This document shows, in pieces, positions 36,108 to 46,200 of a stretch of 61,087 bases of DNA. Numbering within the stretch: the first letter of the stretch is position 1; each line of letters begins with the position of its first letter. The DNA comes from an uncultured Clostridium sp. (lineage in GTDB: Bacteria; Bacillota; Clostridia; TANB77; CAG-508): assembly GCA_930982035.1 (NCBI GenBank), contig CAKNJL010000007.1, positions 1 to 61,087 of the forward strand, read 5' to 3'. Below the pieces are notes generated by a model. It did no database searches. It was given only the letters and a program-made list of their open reading frames with translations, and was not told the origin of the DNA. A program made the position numbers and the translations under genes.

Positions 36108-38504
36108 ATGAATAATAGCTATTTAGAAAAACTAGAATTTGATAAAGTTTTAAAACAATTAAGTAATTTTTGCTCTACATATTTAGGAAAACAATCAGCT
36201 TTAAATTTAAGAATAAATAATGACAAACATATCGTAAAGCAAAAATTAGCAGAAACAGAAGAAACTGTTAGATTAATTTATAAAAATTCAACACCTTCTT
36301 TTGGTGATATTCAAGATATCAAAAAATATTTAATAAATTTAGAAAGTTCTCAAAGTTTAAGTCCAAAAGGCTTACTAGACCTAAATAATATTTTATTATG
36401 TGCTATGGATTTAAAAAAATATTTTAATAAAGACTATATAAATAAAGAAGAATTCCCTATTTTAGAAGAACTTTTTTCTAATCTATATACTAATGAAGGT
36501 GTCACAAAAACAATTTCTACTTCTATCATCGATGAAAATACTATTGATGATAGAGCTTCTGCAGAATTGCAAAAAATAAGAAAAAAGATAAGGACTTTAG
36601 AGCAAGATATTCGTGCTAAACTAAATTCCATGATTCATTCTTCTAACTTTTCTAAATATATTCAAGAAAATGTTGTCACAATAAGAAATGATAGATTTGT
36701 AATTCCAATAAAAGAAGAATACAGAAGTCAGGTAAAAGGTTTTGTACATGATGTTTCTAATGCTGGCTCTACATTATTTATAGAACCTATATCAATTTTT
36801 GAGCTAAATAATGAAATTAATCAATTACGATTAGAAGAAGAAGTTGAAATTGAAAAAATATTACAAAAACTAACTTCTCTATTTTATCCATATATAGAAG
36901 AATTAAAAACAGATTTAGAAATAATTGGCTCTTTAGATTTCATTTTTGCAAAAGCCAAATATTCTAAATCTATAGCAGGTATTACTCCCAAAATTAATTC
37001 TGAAAAAGAAATTTTTTTAATAAATGCCAGACACCCTTTAATTGACAGTTCTAATGTTGTACCTATTTCTATTGAACTTGGCAAAAATTTTTCTACTTTA
37101 TTAATTACAGGTCCAAATACTGGCGGAAAAACTGTTACTTTAAAAACAGTTGGTTTACTTACTTGTATGGCTTGTAGTGGATTAAATATTCCTGCTGATG
37201 AAAAATCTAGTATATTTGTATTTGAAAATATTTTTGCTGATATAGGTGATGACCAAAGTATTGCTGATTCATTAAGTACTTTTTCTTCACATATGACAAA
37301 TATTGTAGATATTACCAAAAATGCAAATGAAAATTCTTTAATTTTGGTTGATGAATTAGGTTCTGGTACTGACCCATTAGAAGGTGCTAATCTTGCTATA
37401 TCAATATTAGATTACTTCAAAAATACAGGTGCACTTACAATTGCAACTACACATTATCAAGAGTTAAAAAAATATGCTCTAGTTACTTCTGGTTTTGAAA
37501 ATGCTTCTGTAGAATTTGATGTTGAAACATTATCACCAACATATAAATTACTAATTGGTGTTCCTGGAAAAAGTAATGCTTTTGAAATTAGCAAAAAATT
37601 GGGATTAAATAATCATATTATTGAAAAGGCTAAAAATTTAATGTCTTCAAATGATATCGAATTTGAAGAAGTTCTAAAAAATATATATTATGACAAACTT
37701 TCTATTGAAAAGGAAAAAGAAAAAATATCGAAAAAATCCCAAGAAATTTCTTTGTTAAAAGAAAAATTACAAAAGGAAAATCTTGAAAAAGAAAAACAAG
37801 AAAAAGAAATTATTAATAATGCTAAAATTAAGGCTAGAAATATATTATTAGAAGCTAAAGAAGACGCAAATGAGATTATAAAAAAATTGTCAGATATGAG
37901 TAATTCTAAAAATATAAATTCTATAAGAAACTCTTTAAATGATAAAATCGGAAATATAAAACTTGAAAATATCCCTTCTGAAAATACGGAAAAAAATAAT
38001 TCTATTAATAAAGATGAAATTAAACCTGGAAAAGAAGTTTTTGTAACTTCACTAAATCAAAATGGAATTGTTGTTTCAAACATTTCTAGAAATAATGAAG
38101 TTCAAGTACAAATTGGTAGTATAAAAATGAATATAAAAATTGACTTATTGCAAGAAATAAAAAAATCTAACTCTTCTAACAAATCTAGAAAATCAACAAA
38201 ATCAATATCATCTTCTGTCTCTAACAATTCTTTTTCAAAATTTTCTAAAAGTATAAATGTTAAACCAGAAATAAATGTAATCGGAATGAATGTTGAAGAT
38301 GCAAATTTTGTAATTGATAAATTTTTAGATGACTGTTCTTTAGCAAAATTAGAAACTGTAAGAATTATTCACGGAAAAGGCACTGGAAAATTGAAAGATG
38401 GTATTCATAAATTTTTAAAAACGAATCCTCATGTAAAATCATTTAGACTTGGAACCTTTGGTGAAGGTGAAATGGGAGTAACAGTAGTTGAAATGGAACA
38501 TTAG
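36108..38504 (+). CDS. mutS2: MutS2 / Smr-domain ATPase
   Basis: A MutS-like ATPase lacking the mismatch-recognition domain. In Firmicutes it suppresses recombination or splits collided ribosomes (RqcU). It has a core/lever domain (about 1-310), Walker A ITGPNTGGKTVTLKTVGL (about 328), Walker B and D-loop LVDELGSGTDPLEGANLA (about 412), a Lys/Glu-rich coiled coil (about 515-605), a KOW-like segment and the C-terminal Smr nuclease domain (IIHGKGTGKLKDGIHKFL, about 757). At 798 residues it is full length. AAAGGAAAT precedes the ATG. Its last codons and TAG lie inside the palindrome at 38494. Confidence 0.97.
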   Translation: MNNSYLEKLEFDKVLKQLSNFCSTYLGKQSALNLRINNDKHIVKQKLAETEETVRLIYKNSTPSFGDIQDIKKYLINLESSQSLSPKGLLDLNNILLCAMDLKKYFNKDYINKEEFPILEELFSNLYTNEGVTKTISTSIIDENTIDDRASAELQKIRKKIRTLEQDIRAKLNSMIHSSNFSKYIQENVVTIRNDRFVIPIKEEYRSQVKGFVHDVSNAGSTLFIEPISIFELNNEINQLRLEEEVEIEKILQKLTSLFYPYIEELKTDLEIIGSLDFIFAKAKYSKSIAGITPKINSEKEIFLINARHPLIDSSNVVPISIELGKNFSTLLITGPNTGGKTVTLKTVGLLTCMACSGLNIPADEKSSIFVFENIFADIGDDQSIADSLSTFSSHMTNIVDITKNANENSLILVDELGSGTDPLEGANLAISILDYFKNTGALTIATTHYQELKKYALVTSGFENASVEFDVETLSPTYKLLIGVPGKSNAFEISKKLGLNNHIIEKAKNLMSSNDIEFEEVLKNIYYDKLSIEKEKEKISKKSQEISLLKEKLQKENLEKEKQEKEIINNAKIKARNILLEAKEDANEIIKKLSDMSNSKNINSIRNSLNDKIGNIKLENIPSENTEKNNSINKDEIKPGKEVFVTSLNQNGIVVSNISRNNEVQVQIGSIKMNIKIDLLQEIKKSNSSNKSRKSTKSISSSVSNNSFSKFSKSINVKPEINVIGMNVEDANFVIDKFLDDCSLAKLETVRIIHGKGTGKLKDGIHKFLKTNPHVKSFRLGTFGEGEMGVTVVEMEH

Positions 38505-38868
38505 GGACGTGTCAAAATGGACAAAAAATGGTCAAAAGGGACAGGTCCAATGTCCAGTGGTTAAGGTTTAAGGCTATATGCCCCAATATATAATATAAAA
38601 AAATGAGCGATTTTGCGTATCTAAATTTGAATTAGAAATTCTTAAAGAACAAAAAGTGGGATATGCACGGTACTCTCGATAAGAGAGGGTCTGAGTGCAA
38701 GAGCACATTTTGTTCTTTTAGAATTTCTTTGAAAATTTAGCTTATACAAAATTGTGAATGATTTTATATTATATATTGGGGCATATAGCCTTAAACCTTA
38801 ACCACTGGACATTGGACCTGTCCCTTTTGACCATTTTTTGTCCATTTTGACACGTCCCTAATGTTCCA
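38494..38868. mobile_element. Head-in-palindrome element, copy 3
   Basis: A 375-bp palindrome between convergent mutS2 and secF, and overlapping both. The legs begin TGGAACATTAGGGACGTGTC and include GGGACAGGTC, sharing about 43 bp with copy 1 before the inner leg diverges completely. The core is at 38585-38778. In this copy one base pair of the core stem differs from copies 1 and 2 on both sides (AAAGAAC with GTTCTTT instead of AAAGAAA with TTTCTTT), so pairing is preserved. Confidence 0.88.
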
Positions 38869-39520
38869 CTTCTTCTTTTTTTCTGTTCGCTAAGTTTTTC
38901 TCGTATCTACTTGTCATTCCAAATAAAGTTAATAAATACACTAAAATTACCATTGGAATTGTTAATCTTCCTATTGGTATTCTTGTTATAGCTATAATGC
39001 TAAACAATAATACTTGAGATAACATCAATATTCCTATACTTTTTAAAACAACTTTTACAGTATTTAATTTATAATATCTTATTCCAATATAAACTAATGT
39101 AGCAATTACTGCTATTGCAAAAGGAATTATATATGGTTTTATGATATCTCTTCCTCTTGTATGTGCTATATCTTCTATTTGTATATCTTCTGCTTTTAGT
39201 TCTGTTCCATATTTTTCATTTACTTTTGTTATCAAATTATTTTTTTGTTCATCTGATATTGATGTAGTTGTAATTGAAACTGAATCTTCAAATACTTCTA
39301 CTTTTTGTATCATGACTCTTTGATTTCCAAATACTTCATTTGTTATTTGTTTTATATCTGATATATTAAATTCTGTTTCTAAGTACAATTCTACTCTTTG
39401 AGTATCTTGATATTTTAAATCAAAATTAAATCCTTTTACAGCAATCATCGCAATTCCTGCTATTATTATTAATACAATTAATACAATTTTTAGTTGTTTA
39501 CTTTTTATTAATTGTTTCAT
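38858..39520 (-). CDS. secF: Protein translocase subunit SecF, short divergent form
   Basis: A partner of SecD in using the proton gradient to assist Sec export. It has an N-terminal transmembrane helix (IVLIVLIIIAGIAMIAVKGF), a small periplasmic-side P4-like domain (about 38-120) and then about four membrane helices. At 220 residues it is shorter than the usual 290-310, and the last SecF helices appear compressed. AGGAGGT precedes the ATG, and secD ends 13 bp upstream. The final residues VEH and the TAG fall within the large palindrome. Confidence 0.8.
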   Translation of the reverse strand: MKQLIKSKQLKIVLIVLIIIAGIAMIAVKGFNFDLKYQDTQRVELYLETEFNISDIKQITNEVFGNQRVMIQKVEVFEDSVSITTTSISDEQKNNLITKVNEKYGTELKAEDIQIEDIAHTRGRDIIKPYIIPFAIAVIATLVYIGIRYYKLNTVKVVLKSIGILMLSQVLLFSIIAITRIPIGRLTIPMVILVYLLTLFGMTSRYEKNLANRKKEEVEH

Positions 39521-39533
39521 CTGTAAATACCTC

Positions 39534-41075
39534 CTATTTTTCTGCTTTTAATTTTAATATAGTTACTGTAATTAAATAATTATATAATGCCATTAAAACA
39601 ATTCCCCAGAACATTACCATTCCAAAACTACTAATTGTTGTCCAACTTGCGAAACAAAGTGCTATTATTGATATACATATTGGTACAATTTTTATGAAGA
39701 ATTCTTTATATCCTTCTTTAACTCCTTGTTTTACATTTTCTAATTTTTTAGTATCATCACTATTTTTAATTTTTGATAATATTTTGCTTATAAAAATGTA
39801 ATTTAATAAAATTGTTACTATTATTCCTACTATTCCTTGTAATGAAACACTTACATTTGTATATCTAATAACTAATAAGTATAAACTTATTAATCCTATA
39901 AAAGCTATTGCTGATAGGAATCCATTTAATTTAAATCTTATTATTAATACTATAAATCCAATTAATAAAACAACTCCAACTGCTAATGCCATATATTCGA
40001 TTTCTGTATTTGTTATATCTGATAACACATATTCATTTGATTTTAAATCATATTGTAATGGTAGGTTCCCTGAATCTAATACACTTGCCATTTGTGTAGC
40101 TTGTCTGATATTTTCTTGTATAGTAGATGTATCTGTTGAGGCACTTCCTATTGATAATTGTAATTGTCCATTTTCTATTGGTTCATCAAATGTTGTTGTC
40201 ATTATTTCTTGGTCATCAACCTTCATAATTATTTCTTTTTTAGTACTTTCTTTTGATTCTTCTGTATTTTCTGTTGTTCCTTCTGTAGTCTCATTTGTGG
40301 TTGTATTATCAGTTGTATTTTCTGTCTCTGTATTTGTTGTAGTATTTTCTGTTGATTCATTATTTGTTGTATTTGCATCAGTTGTTGTATTTTTTGATGT
40401 TGTATTATCTGTTGATGTATCATCAGACTCTACATAAGTATTGCTTATATTTTTTAATTTTTCTTTTCCTTCTTTATTAAATTCGATGTTTAGATATACC
40501 ATTGTTCCACCAGCAGATGAATCTGATCCATACATTACATTTACTGCTTTTATATCTCCATTATTCATTAATACTTCTTTTGTATCTGCATCTATTATTT
40601 CAAACTTTCCTACTGTATTCATATTACTTACTAAGTTATCTGTTGAGTCATTTTCTGGTATTTGTACTAAAATATCCCCTGTTTCATTATCTAAAGATAT
40701 TTCATACTCTCCTACTCCTTGAGATTTTAATCTCTCTTCTACTATTTCTTTTGATTTTTGGTAATTTTCTGCTGTTAAACTTTCTTGACTATTATTAGGT
40801 ACACTTTCTTTTGTATATCCTTTTTCAGCTAATTGCTCATCAGTTAATTCTTCCTCTGTTTCTACTTCATTTCCATCAGCATCTTTTATAACATCTGTAC
40901 TTTCTGTGTTTACTGATAATCTAGCATATCTAGCTCCTTCTAAATCCATATCTAATTCATATTCTTTAACTTTATTTTCCATTCTGTTTTGTACATGTAC
41001 ATATACTCCAAAAAAAGAAACCATAGTTATTAATATTACTAGTACTATTATTGTAAATATCTTTATTTTTTTCAT
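39534..41075 (-). CDS. secD: Protein translocase subunit SecD, divergent
   Basis: The SecD half of the SecDF export-assisting complex. It has an N-terminal transmembrane helix (about 5-25), a P1-like extracellular domain with DMDLEGARYARLSV (compare the family D-L-x-GG motif) and ENYQKSKEIVEERLKSQGV, and then a 60-70-residue Thr/Asn/Glu-rich insertion at about 215-285. The C-terminal transmembrane bundle (about 350-510) includes IVGIIVTILLNYIFISKIL. At 513 residues it is a little long because of the insertion. It is translated just before secF. Confidence 0.85.
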   Translation of the reverse strand: MKKIKIFTIIVLVILITMVSFFGVYVHVQNRMENKVKEYELDMDLEGARYARLSVNTESTDVIKDADGNEVETEEELTDEQLAEKGYTKESVPNNSQESLTAENYQKSKEIVEERLKSQGVGEYEISLDNETGDILVQIPENDSTDNLVSNMNTVGKFEIIDADTKEVLMNNGDIKAVNVMYGSDSSAGGTMVYLNIEFNKEGKEKLKNISNTYVESDDTSTDNTTSKNTTTDANTTNNESTENTTTNTETENTTDNTTTNETTEGTTENTEESKESTKKEIIMKVDDQEIMTTTFDEPIENGQLQLSIGSASTDTSTIQENIRQATQMASVLDSGNLPLQYDLKSNEYVLSDITNTEIEYMALAVGVVLLIGFIVLIIRFKLNGFLSAIAFIGLISLYLLVIRYTNVSVSLQGIVGIIVTILLNYIFISKILSKIKNSDDTKKLENVKQGVKEGYKEFFIKIVPICISIIALCFASWTTISSFGMVMFWGIVLMALYNYLITVTILKLKAEK

Positions 41076-41301
41076 TGTTCTCTTTCCTTTCTATCTCTTT
41101 TTTCTATAATAAATTTATATATAATATTTTTTTAACATATTTATATTTCTGAAAAGTGTACATCACTTTCTTTTCTGTCTCATATATAATAGTAGGCCCC
41201 CTGAAAATATGATATTTAATGTATTTTTTCTTGGTATTGTGAAGCTTACAATTTTTTATAATATTTTTATTATTATCACATAATTTTTGATAACCTAACT
41301 A
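41076..41301. other. Intergenic, nothing recognised
   Basis: AT-rich spacer between the HD gene (3' end) and secD. No open frame with a ribosome binding site and no strong hairpin is visible. Confidence 0.3.
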
Positions 41302-41962
41302 TTATAATAATTTTGTATTATTTATTACTAATTCAAACCATATTTTTAAATATTTTGCTGCATATTTGCTCATCATTGTCCTATCCATGAATATCTCAAA
41401 ATAATCTAATACCGGACATAATTGAGTATCTATCGTTAAATTTAGAATTACTTTTCTTTCATCTGTATTCAGTTCCAAATTTGCCTTTGTTACAGCATAA
41501 TTAACTCTATCATGAATATCAAATGTTGATAAGTTTTGGTTTGTAACTCTATCTCTGTGCACATCAGATTTATCTGCTAATATTAGTGCTGCCGATATGT
41601 CACTTACTGCTGTACCTGTTTTTTCATCATGATTTCCTATTGCCATCATGATTTCTGCCCTCTCTTGTACTGGCATTCCCATATCTTTTAAAATGTTAAA
41701 TGCCATAATGGCTCCACTATGTGCATGGTCTACACGATTGACACAATTTCCAATATCATGTAAATATCCTGCTATTTTGGCTAATTCAATTGTTCTTTCT
41801 GGATATCCCAATTTCTGCAAAATATCTCCTGCTCTTTTTGAAACAATGGAAATATGTCTATGACTGTGTTCTGTATAACCGAAGCCCGTCCAATTGTTTT
41901 TGTGCACCTTTTATTAAAGCCTCAACCTCTTCGTTCTTTCTAACATCTTCTAAAGTAATCAT
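41302..41962 (-). CDS. HD-domain phosphohydrolase, interrupted by a +1 frameshift
   Basis: A metal-dependent phosphohydrolase-like protein. Downstream frame: GYTEHSHRHI, AGYLHDIGN (the HD pair), HAHSGAIMAF, IGNHDEKTGTA and LADKSDVHRDR, all typical of a clostridial HD family. The natural N-terminus MITLEDVRKNEEVEALIKGA is encoded in another frame from the ATG at 41962, which has AAGGAGG upstream. The two frames join at about 41881, where GGG-CTT-C-GGT-TAT reads through only if the C is skipped. The zero-frame codon there is CGG. After removing one base the gene is 219 codons plus stop. The shorter frame starting at the GTG at 41907 is probably not the true start. Confidence 0.75.
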
Positions 41963-42223
41963 TCATATCCTCCTTATCGTTAGTCTTTATAGATTTTATA
42001 TTAAATTATAAAAAATATCAACTGTTTTTACCAATATTAAAATTTTTTTGTCAAATTTTTTGACAAAATTCTCATATTTTTATATTCTTATGATAATTTA
42101 TTTTTAGATTTATTGCTTTTTAGAATTCTGATATATTCTGATAATAATCTTTAAAAATTCAATAGTTTTTGTCAATTTTTTGCATTTTTCCCTTCTTTAT
42201 AGTATCATATACTAAAATCTATA
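41963..42223. other. Intergenic between divergent HD and methyltransferase genes
   Basis: Holds a small perfect hairpin, TTTTGTCAAA/TTTGACAAAA (about 42048-42068). Otherwise AT-rich with no gene. Confidence 0.35.
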
Positions 42224-42261
42224 AAGGAAGGAGTTACGATATATCATCGTAAAAAATAACT
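42224..42261 (+). promoter_or_regulatory. Ribosome binding site separated from its start by a hairpin
   Basis: AAGGAAGGAG (42224-42233) is 28 nt from the ATG, too far for normal initiation. The hairpin TTACGAT-ATATC-ATCGTAA (42234-42252) fills 19 nt of that gap, leaving an effective spacing of 9 nt. No other start or Shine-Dalgarno sequence is available, because an in-frame TAA lies 12 nt upstream. Confidence 0.6.
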
Positions 42262-43167
42262 ATGAAAAATAATATTCCCGAATTTTTGTATAACATGTTA
42301 ATAAATCAATATGGAGAAAATATGACTAATAAAATAATCAAAGGTTATTCTCAAAAAAGACCTATAACCTTAAGAGCTAATACATTAAAAACAAACATAG
42401 ATTATATAAAAAACTTTTTTAACAATTTAGGGTTTAAATATAAAGAAGTATCATGGTATACAGATGCTTTAATAATGGAAGGCATTTCGATAGATCAAAT
42501 TAAAAATTTAGAAATCTATAAAAATGGTGAAATTTACTTACAAAGTTTATCTTCTATGATTCCACCTATTATATTGTCACCCAAAGAAAATGAAAATATT
42601 TTGGACATGGCCTCTGCTCCCGGAGGTAAAGCCACTCAAATGTTAGCACTTTCTTCTAACAAGGCTTTTATCACCGCTTGTGAGAAAAATAAGATTAGAG
42701 CTGAAAGATTAAAATACAATATTAATCTTCAATCCGCCAACAGGATAAATGTTATGGTAAAAGATTCTAGGACTTTAGATGATTTCCTTTCTTTTGATAA
42801 AATCTTATTAGATGCTCCTTGTAGTGGAAGTGGAACAATTAATATTAATGATAGTAAATTAGAAAAATATTTTACAGAAGATTTAGTAAATAGGTCTACA
42901 AAAATTCAATTTAACTTATTGAAAAAAGCTATAAATCTTTTAAGACCTGGACATGAAATGGTATATTCCACATGTTCAATATTGTCTAAAGAAAATGAAG
43001 AAATTTTACAATATTTTATAAATTCAAACAAAGTTGAAATTGTCCCTATTGATTTAAGCCAGTTTTCAAATATAGACATTTTACCTGTTAATATAGATGG
43101 TACTTTATGTATTTGCCCATCTGATTTATATGAAGGCTTTTTTGTTGCAAAATTAAGGAAAATATAG
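42262..43167 (+). CDS. RsmB/NOP-family RNA m5C methyltransferase
   Basis: SAM-dependent cytosine-5 methylation of rRNA or tRNA. It has MASAPGGKATQM (about 114-125, SAM binding), LDAPCSGSGT (about 190, catalytic or resolving Cys) and VYSTCSILSKENEE (about 234, the second conserved Cys). The N-terminal RsmB NusB domain is absent. At 301 residues it matches the shorter clostridial/YebU-like group, so the target is uncertain. Initiation seems to use a structured spacer (see 42224-42261). Confidence 0.9.
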   Translation: MKNNIPEFLYNMLINQYGENMTNKIIKGYSQKRPITLRANTLKTNIDYIKNFFNNLGFKYKEVSWYTDALIMEGISIDQIKNLEIYKNGEIYLQSLSSMIPPIILSPKENENILDMASAPGGKATQMLALSSNKAFITACEKNKIRAERLKYNINLQSANRINVMVKDSRTLDDFLSFDKILLDAPCSGSGTININDSKLEKYFTEDLVNRSTKIQFNLLKKAINLLRPGHEMVYSTCSILSKENEEILQYFINSNKVEIVPIDLSQFSNIDILPVNIDGTLCICPSDLYEGFFVAKLRKI

Positions 43168-43197
43168 AAAATTCCAGTATAGCTTTTTCAAAATCTA

Positions 43198-43226
43198 TTG
43201 ACTAATTAAACAAAACAGTATATATT
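43198..43226 (+). promoter_or_regulatory. Promoter of the CAP/Ig-like wall protein gene
   Basis: TTGACT, 17 bp, TATATT, 36 bp before the ATG. Confidence 0.65.
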
Positions 43227-43262
43227 TAGTATATAAAAAAATTTAAATAAGGGGGTTCTTTT

Positions 43263-46200
43263 ATGAATACAAAAAAATTATTAAATAACATCATAGCAAT
43301 ATTATTAATTTTTGTAATCCTATCAACTTTAATCTCAGTGCCTACATCTCTTGCAGTTGAAAATTTTACAGTAACAATTAATGGTACTAAGAATTATGAT
43401 AAAGCTAATGAAGTACTTACTTTATCCAATCAAGAACGTCAAGCCGTAGGTGCAAGTCCTTTATCATTAGATAAAAGTTTATGTGATTATGCAATGTTAA
43501 GAGCTGCTGAAATAGCAATATACTTTAGCCATACTAGACCTGATGGCACATCTGCAATTGGTCCTGGACATACTTCTTCAGGTATATTTGTTAATGGCGA
43601 GAACATTGCTGCTGGAAGTCCTAATGCAGAAGGTGCAATGAATCAGTGGATGACTTCAACAGATGGTCACAGAGAAGCTATCTTAAATTCAACTTTTAAT
43701 TCAATAGGAATTGGAAGTTATACTACTTCTTCTGGTCAAACATGGTGGGTACAAGTTTTCTCTCAACAAAACGCTACTGAAATCGCTACATATACTGGAA
43801 CAGCTCAAAGTACTGATACTATAACAGTTTCACCAACAACTTGCCCAGTAACATTATCAATTACTGGTTTAAATACTTCAAATTCAATTGATATAGGAGA
43901 AACAATTTCACCTACACAAGTTAAAATTACTAATAATGGTTGGTCACTACAACAAACACCAATTCAATTATCAGATGTAAAATGGACATCTTCAGATCCT
44001 GCTATCTTTACTGTAAATGCAAATGGAACAGTAAAAGGTATATCAGCTGGAACTGCTACATTAACAGCAAGTTTAGGTAATTTTTCTAAAACATATACAA
44101 TAACAGTAAATCCAGAAGAGTCTATTTCATTAAATAAAACATCTTCTACTTTATGGGTAGGAAATACAGATACATTATCTGTTTCATATATTCCAGAAGG
44201 TTCTGAGCAAGGAACTATTTCATGGGAATCTAGTAATCCAAATGTGGCAACAGTTAATTCAAATGGAAAAATAACAGCAGTTTCAAAAGGAACAACTACA
44301 ATTACAGCCACAGCTTCTAAAAGTGGTAAAACTGCAAAATGTGAAGTAACAGTAAATCAACCTTATACTGGAATGACATTAAATACTAATTCAATCACTT
44401 TAGATAAATCAAAAACAGCAAATATTGAAGTTACAACAATTCCAACACAAGCAGATGAAACTGCAAGTATAACATTTAAATCTTCAAATAAAGATATTGC
44501 AACTGTTGACTCAAATGGAACAGTAACTGGAGTTAATGCAGGAACAACTCAAATTATAGTTACAATGAAAACAAATTCTACTCAACAAACATTTGAAGCA
44601 GTATGTGATATTACAGTACAAGCACATATAGAAAGTATAACTATAGACAATGGAGACCTTACATTATATAAAGGTCAAACAGAAGCATTAAATGTTAGTT
44701 TTAATCCTGATGACTTTGTAGAGTCAAAAGCTTTAGAATGGACATCAGATAATACCTCTGTTGCTACAGTTACACAAGACGACCAAGGAAATACAATAGT
44801 AAAAGCTATTGCTCCTGGAACAGCAAACATTGCAGCTAAAACTGTAAATGGAATTACTGATACGATTACAGTAACAGTTCCAACAGTAAAAATCGACACA
44901 TTAACATTAAACAAAAATAAAACTTCAATAGAAAAAGGTCAGAACGAAACATTAATAGCTACAATATTACCTGAAAACACAACAGAAGATACAACTATTA
45001 CTTGGGAATCAAGTAAAGAAAATATTGCAACAGTTGACCAAAATGGAAATATAACTGCAATTGCACCAGGTACTACAACAATTACAGCATCTACTCTTTC
45101 TGGATTAACTGCTAAATGTGAAGTTACTGTTACATGTGCATTAGAATCAATTTCTTTAAGCTCAAAAAATGAAAACTTAATTGCAAATGGAACTAAAAAG
45201 ACAGTACAGTTAACTGTAAGCAAAAATCCAACAGATGCTGACCCTTCAATAGATGATGTACAATGGACATCAGGAAATGATGATATTGCCACAGTAGATG
45301 AAAATGGACTTGTAACAGCAGTAGCTCCAGGTACAGTTATAATTACTGCTACATTAGATGGAAAAACAGATACTTGCTCAATTATAGTTGATACAGAATT
45401 AAAAAGTGTTACAATAGAAAATCAAGCTCAAACTCTAGAATTAGTTAGAAAACAAACAGGAAAACTAAATGTTATTCTTAATCCAGAAAATGCAACTATA
45501 ATACCAACAGCTACATGGAAATCAAATAATGAAGATATCGCAACAGTAGATGAAAATGGTGTTGTAACTGCTATAGCACCAGGTACAGCAATAATCACTG
45601 TTGACTATGGAAATGGAATAATAGCTTCAAGAAATGTAGAAGTAACAGAAATTTTAGCAAATTCAATTACAATAAATAATAAAGTCGAATCAATGCTTAT
45701 AAATGACATCATAAAATTAGGAGCAACTCTTACTCCTGCAGATGCAACTGATAATATAAATTGGACATCAAGTGATGAAAGTATTTTAAAAGTAGATCAA
45801 GAAGGAAATGTAACAGCATTAAAAGCTGGAAAAGCAACAATTACAGTATCAACAGATAGTGGTTTGACAGATTCTATTGAAATAGAAGTTACAGAAAAAC
45901 ATATTGACTCAATTATAGTTTCTGTTTCAGATGATTCAATCATTGAAGGTGCAAATACACAAGTTGGAGTTACATTTAATCCTACTAATATTACTGATAT
46001 AATAGAAAGTACTACATATGAGGTTTCTAATCCTTCAATAGCAACTGTCGATAAAAATGGATTAGTAACAGGATTAAAAGCTGGTGAAGTTATTGTAACA
46101 GTTTCTGTAAATGCAAAACAAGGAGACGGTACAGTAAAAACTATAGTATCTCAAGTTAAATTAAATATAAAAGAAGCAAGCGAAAGTACTGGAGATACTG

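Noticed and set aside
40229..40423. Gln/Lys-rich 64-codon frame within secD
   Set aside because: It is an alternative-frame reading of the Thr/Asn/Glu-rich insertion of SecD, with no start signals.
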